This document shows, in pieces, positions 62,397-64,000 of a stretch of 64,000 bases of DNA (position 1 is its first letter; every line of letters starts with the position of its first letter). The stretch is taken from NCBI GenBank assembly GCA_018335935.1, contig JAGXRG010000001.1, positions 46,326 to 110,325 of the forward strand, in the 5' to 3' direction. Under the pieces are notes generated by a model. The model was not told where the DNA came from. It searched no databases and saw only the letters and a program-made list of their open reading frames with translations. Both the position numbers and the translations under genes were made by a program. The DNA is from Chitinophagaceae bacterium (GTDB lineage: Bacteria; Bacteroidota; Bacteroidia; Chitinophagales; Chitinophagaceae).

Positions 62397-63722
62397 ATGT
62401 CTACAATATCAAAACAAATCGATTTTAAACTTCCTTATAAAGTAGCTGATATCAGTTTAGCTGAGTGGGGAAGAAAAGAAATCAGATTGGCTGAAGCAGA
62501 AATGCCAGGATTAATGTCGTTACGTGAAGAGTATGGTGCATCTCAACCTTTAAAAGGTGCAAGAATTGCAGGTTGCTTACACATGACTATCCAAACTGCT
62601 GTTTTAATAGAAACTTTAGTGGCTTTAGGTGCCGAAGTAAAATGGAGTTCTTGTAATATTTTTTCAACTCAAGATCAAGCTGCTGCTGCAATTGCTGCTG
62701 CAGGCATTGGTGTTTTTGCTTGGAAAGGTCAAACTCAAGCTGAAGCTGATTGGTGTATTGAGCAAACTTTATTCTTTGGTGGTGTTGATAGACCTTTAAA
62801 TATGATTTTAGATGATGGTGGTGACTTAACCAACATTGTTTTTGATAAATACCCTGAGTTAATTACACATATTAAAGGTTTAAGTGAAGAAACTACTACA
62901 GGTGTACATCGCTTATATGAAAGAATGGAAAAAGGTACTTTACCAATTCCTGCCATTAATGTAAATGATTCTGTAACTAAATCTAAGTTCGATAATAAAT
63001 ATGGTTGTAAAGAATCTTTAGTAGATTCTATTCGTAGAGCAACTGATGTTATGATGGCTGGTAAAGTTGCTGTTGTTGGTTCTTATGGAGATGTTGGTAA
63101 AGGATCTGCAGCTTCACTAAAAGGTGCTGGTTGTAGAGTAATAGTAACTGAAATAGATCCAATTTGTGCTTTACAAGCTGCAATGGATGGTTTTGAAGTA
63201 AAACCTATGATTAAAGCTGTAGCTGAAGCGGACATTGTTGTTACTGCTTCTGGTTGCAGAGATTTAATTACTGAAAAACATTTCAGATTAATGAAAGATA
63301 AAACTATCGTTTGTAACATTGGTCACTTCGATATTGAAATAGATATGGCTTGGTTAAACGATAATTATGGCCATACAAAAGATACTATTAAACCACAAGT
63401 TGATATTTATAATGTTGAAGGAAAAGACATCATCATCTTAGCTGAAGGTCGTTTAGTAAACTTAGGTTGTGCTACTGGTCATCCAAGTTTTGTAATGAGT
63501 AATTCATTTACAAATCAAACATTAGCTCAAATTGAATTATGGACTAACACTGATAAATATGAAAATAAAGTGTATGTGTTACCTAAACATTTAGATGAAA
63601 AAGTTGCTCGTTTACACCTTGCTAAAATTGGTGTTGAATTAGATGAGTTAACAACTGAACAAGCTGCATATTTAGGCATACCTAAATATGGTCCATTTAA
63701 ACCAGAACATTACAGATATTAA
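62397..63722 (+). CDS. ahcY: Adenosylhomocysteinase
   Basis: The 441-residue enzyme reversibly hydrolyses S-adenosylhomocysteine to adenosine and homocysteine. It has the NAD-binding [20 protein letters not shown], the substrate segments [15 protein letters not shown] and [16 protein letters not shown], and the C-terminal [12 protein letters not shown] that completes the partner active site. The start [20 protein letters not shown] follows the promoter box. A strong terminator follows. Confidence 0.97.
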   Translation: MSTISKQIDFKLPYKVADISLAEWGRKEIRLAEAEMPGLMSLREEYGASQPLKGARIAGCLHMTIQTAVLIETLVALGAEVKWSSCNIFSTQDQAAAAIAAAGIGVFAWKGQTQAEADWCIEQTLFFGGVDRPLNMILDDGGDLTNIVFDKYPELITHIKGLSEETTTGVHRLYERMEKGTLPIPAINVNDSVTKSKFDNKYGCKESLVDSIRRATDVMMAGKVAVVGSYGDVGKGSAASLKGAGCRVIVTEIDPICALQAAMDGFEVKPMIKAVAEADIVVTASGCRDLITEKHFRLMKDKTIVCNIGHFDIEIDMAWLNDNYGHTKDTIKPQVDIYNVEGKDIIILAEGRLVNLGCATGHPSFVMSNSFTNQTLAQIELWTNTDKYENKVYVLPKHLDEKVARLHLAKIGVELDELTTEQAAYLGIPKYGPFKPEHYRY

Positions 63723-63742
63723 TATCTAGGGTTTTAAATATT

Positions 63743-63770
63743 AAAAAGGTAGTCGTGAGGCTACCTTTTT
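63743..63770 (+). terminator. ahcY terminator
   Basis: AAAAAGGTAG and CTACCTTTTT form a perfect 10-bp stem with an 8-base loop, followed by further T residues. Confidence 0.9.
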
Positions 63771-63806
63771 TTGTTGAGATATGATTTGTTAGATACCAAC
63801 TTTTCC

Positions 63807-63863
63807 AAGCCGAGGCTTGTGACTCACAAACTTATTGAAAATTGTTGTTTCGTGAGACACGAA
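63807..63863. repeat. Cluster of three short palindromes (REP-like)
   Basis: AAGCC-GA-GGCTT (63807-63818), TTGTGA-C-TCACAA (63817-63829) and TTCGTG-AGA-CACGAA (63849-63863) occur within 57 bases between ahcY and the next gene. Confidence 0.75.
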
Positions 63864-63904
63864 CCAAAGCATAGGATTTTTATTAACCCTTTTTGAAGTA
63901 ATTT

Positions 63905-64000
63905 TTACTTATTCAAAGCAACAGCATCACTCATCAGATTCTTAGTAATTTTTACAGATTGATGAATATATAAATCTGCTTTAATGGCTTTTAACCAAGC
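63905..64000 (-). CDS. C-terminal end of an unidentified protein (partial)
   Basis: Only this minus-strand frame is open to the window edge. It encodes 31 residues (AWLKAIKADLYIHQSVKITK then NLMSDAVALNK) before a TAA. I do not recognise the protein; the amphipathic helix pattern suggests a soluble C terminus. Confidence 0.55.
   Translation of the reverse strand, partial: AWLKAIKADLYIHQSVKITKNLMSDAVALNK

Overview
The window looks like an AT-rich chromosome segment of a Bacteroidota bacterium, most likely Chitinophagaceae/Sphingobacteriia-like. The evidence is Bacteroidota-type promoters (TTTG plus TAnnTTTG), a type IX secretion C-terminal sorting domain, a b558-type succinate dehydrogenase, a YtxJ-type bacillithiol protein, DUF2911, OstA-like and PCAT/VKOR-type genes, and almost no Shine-Dalgarno sites. 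No genus is assigned. All calls are from reading the sequence; no database search was run.

Layout. 1-4600: a small conserved protein, a TolB-like propeller protein and a four-gene two-component operon (small protein, 7-TM protein, HisKA_3 kinase, LuxR-type regulator) behind a helically phased TACG array. 4655-4729: tRNA-Val. 4825-10225: a MacB-type permease and the sdhCAB operon, interrupted by a four-helix-bundle gene flanked by 27-bp inverted repeats. 10226-18065: an inserted cassette that encodes a Cys-rich double-glycine-leader peptide, two thiol/disulfide proteins (TlpA-like and VKOR-DsbA-like), a C39-peptidase ABC exporter and an HlyD-type adaptor. It ends with a diverged duplicate of the sdhB 3' end. 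18062-32871: glycosyltransferases, methyltransferases and two MsbA-type exporters (surface polysaccharide), with a DUF2911 gene and a BlaI/BlaR1 pair inside. 32917-45328: housekeeping (panB, PAP2 phosphatase, guaA, T9SS cargo, ytxJ, cdd, YajQ, hutU, MlaD-like, OstA-like). 45325-57125: a nearly complete purine-to-ureide catabolic cluster on the minus strand (guanine deaminase, XdhA/B/C, membrane cytochrome-c urate oxidase PuuD, a UraD-UraH fusion, allantoinase, allantoicase, DUF6986), interrupted by an ORF6N gene. 57251-64000: a membrane protein plus a THEP1-like NTPase, gcvP, an Lrp-type regulator and ahcY.

How genes work together. In the purine cluster, guanine is deaminated to xanthine, oxidised to urate by Moco-dependent XdhAB (matured with XdhC), oxidised at the membrane by PuuD, converted to allantoin by the fusion enzyme, and opened by AllB and Alc to ureidoglycolate plus urea. 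In the peptide cassette, a leader peptide is probably oxidatively folded, cleaved after GG and exported by the PCAT/HlyD pair.

The most unusual theme is the density of short repeat families. They fill intergenic spacers and also sit in frame inside proteins (HutU, GcvP, a GT4 glycosyltransferase, the VKOR protein). One family forms the inverted termini of a candidate four-helix-bundle mobile cassette. The cassette bounded by the sdhB duplicate and the inverted-repeat element inside sdh are the two leads I rank highest.
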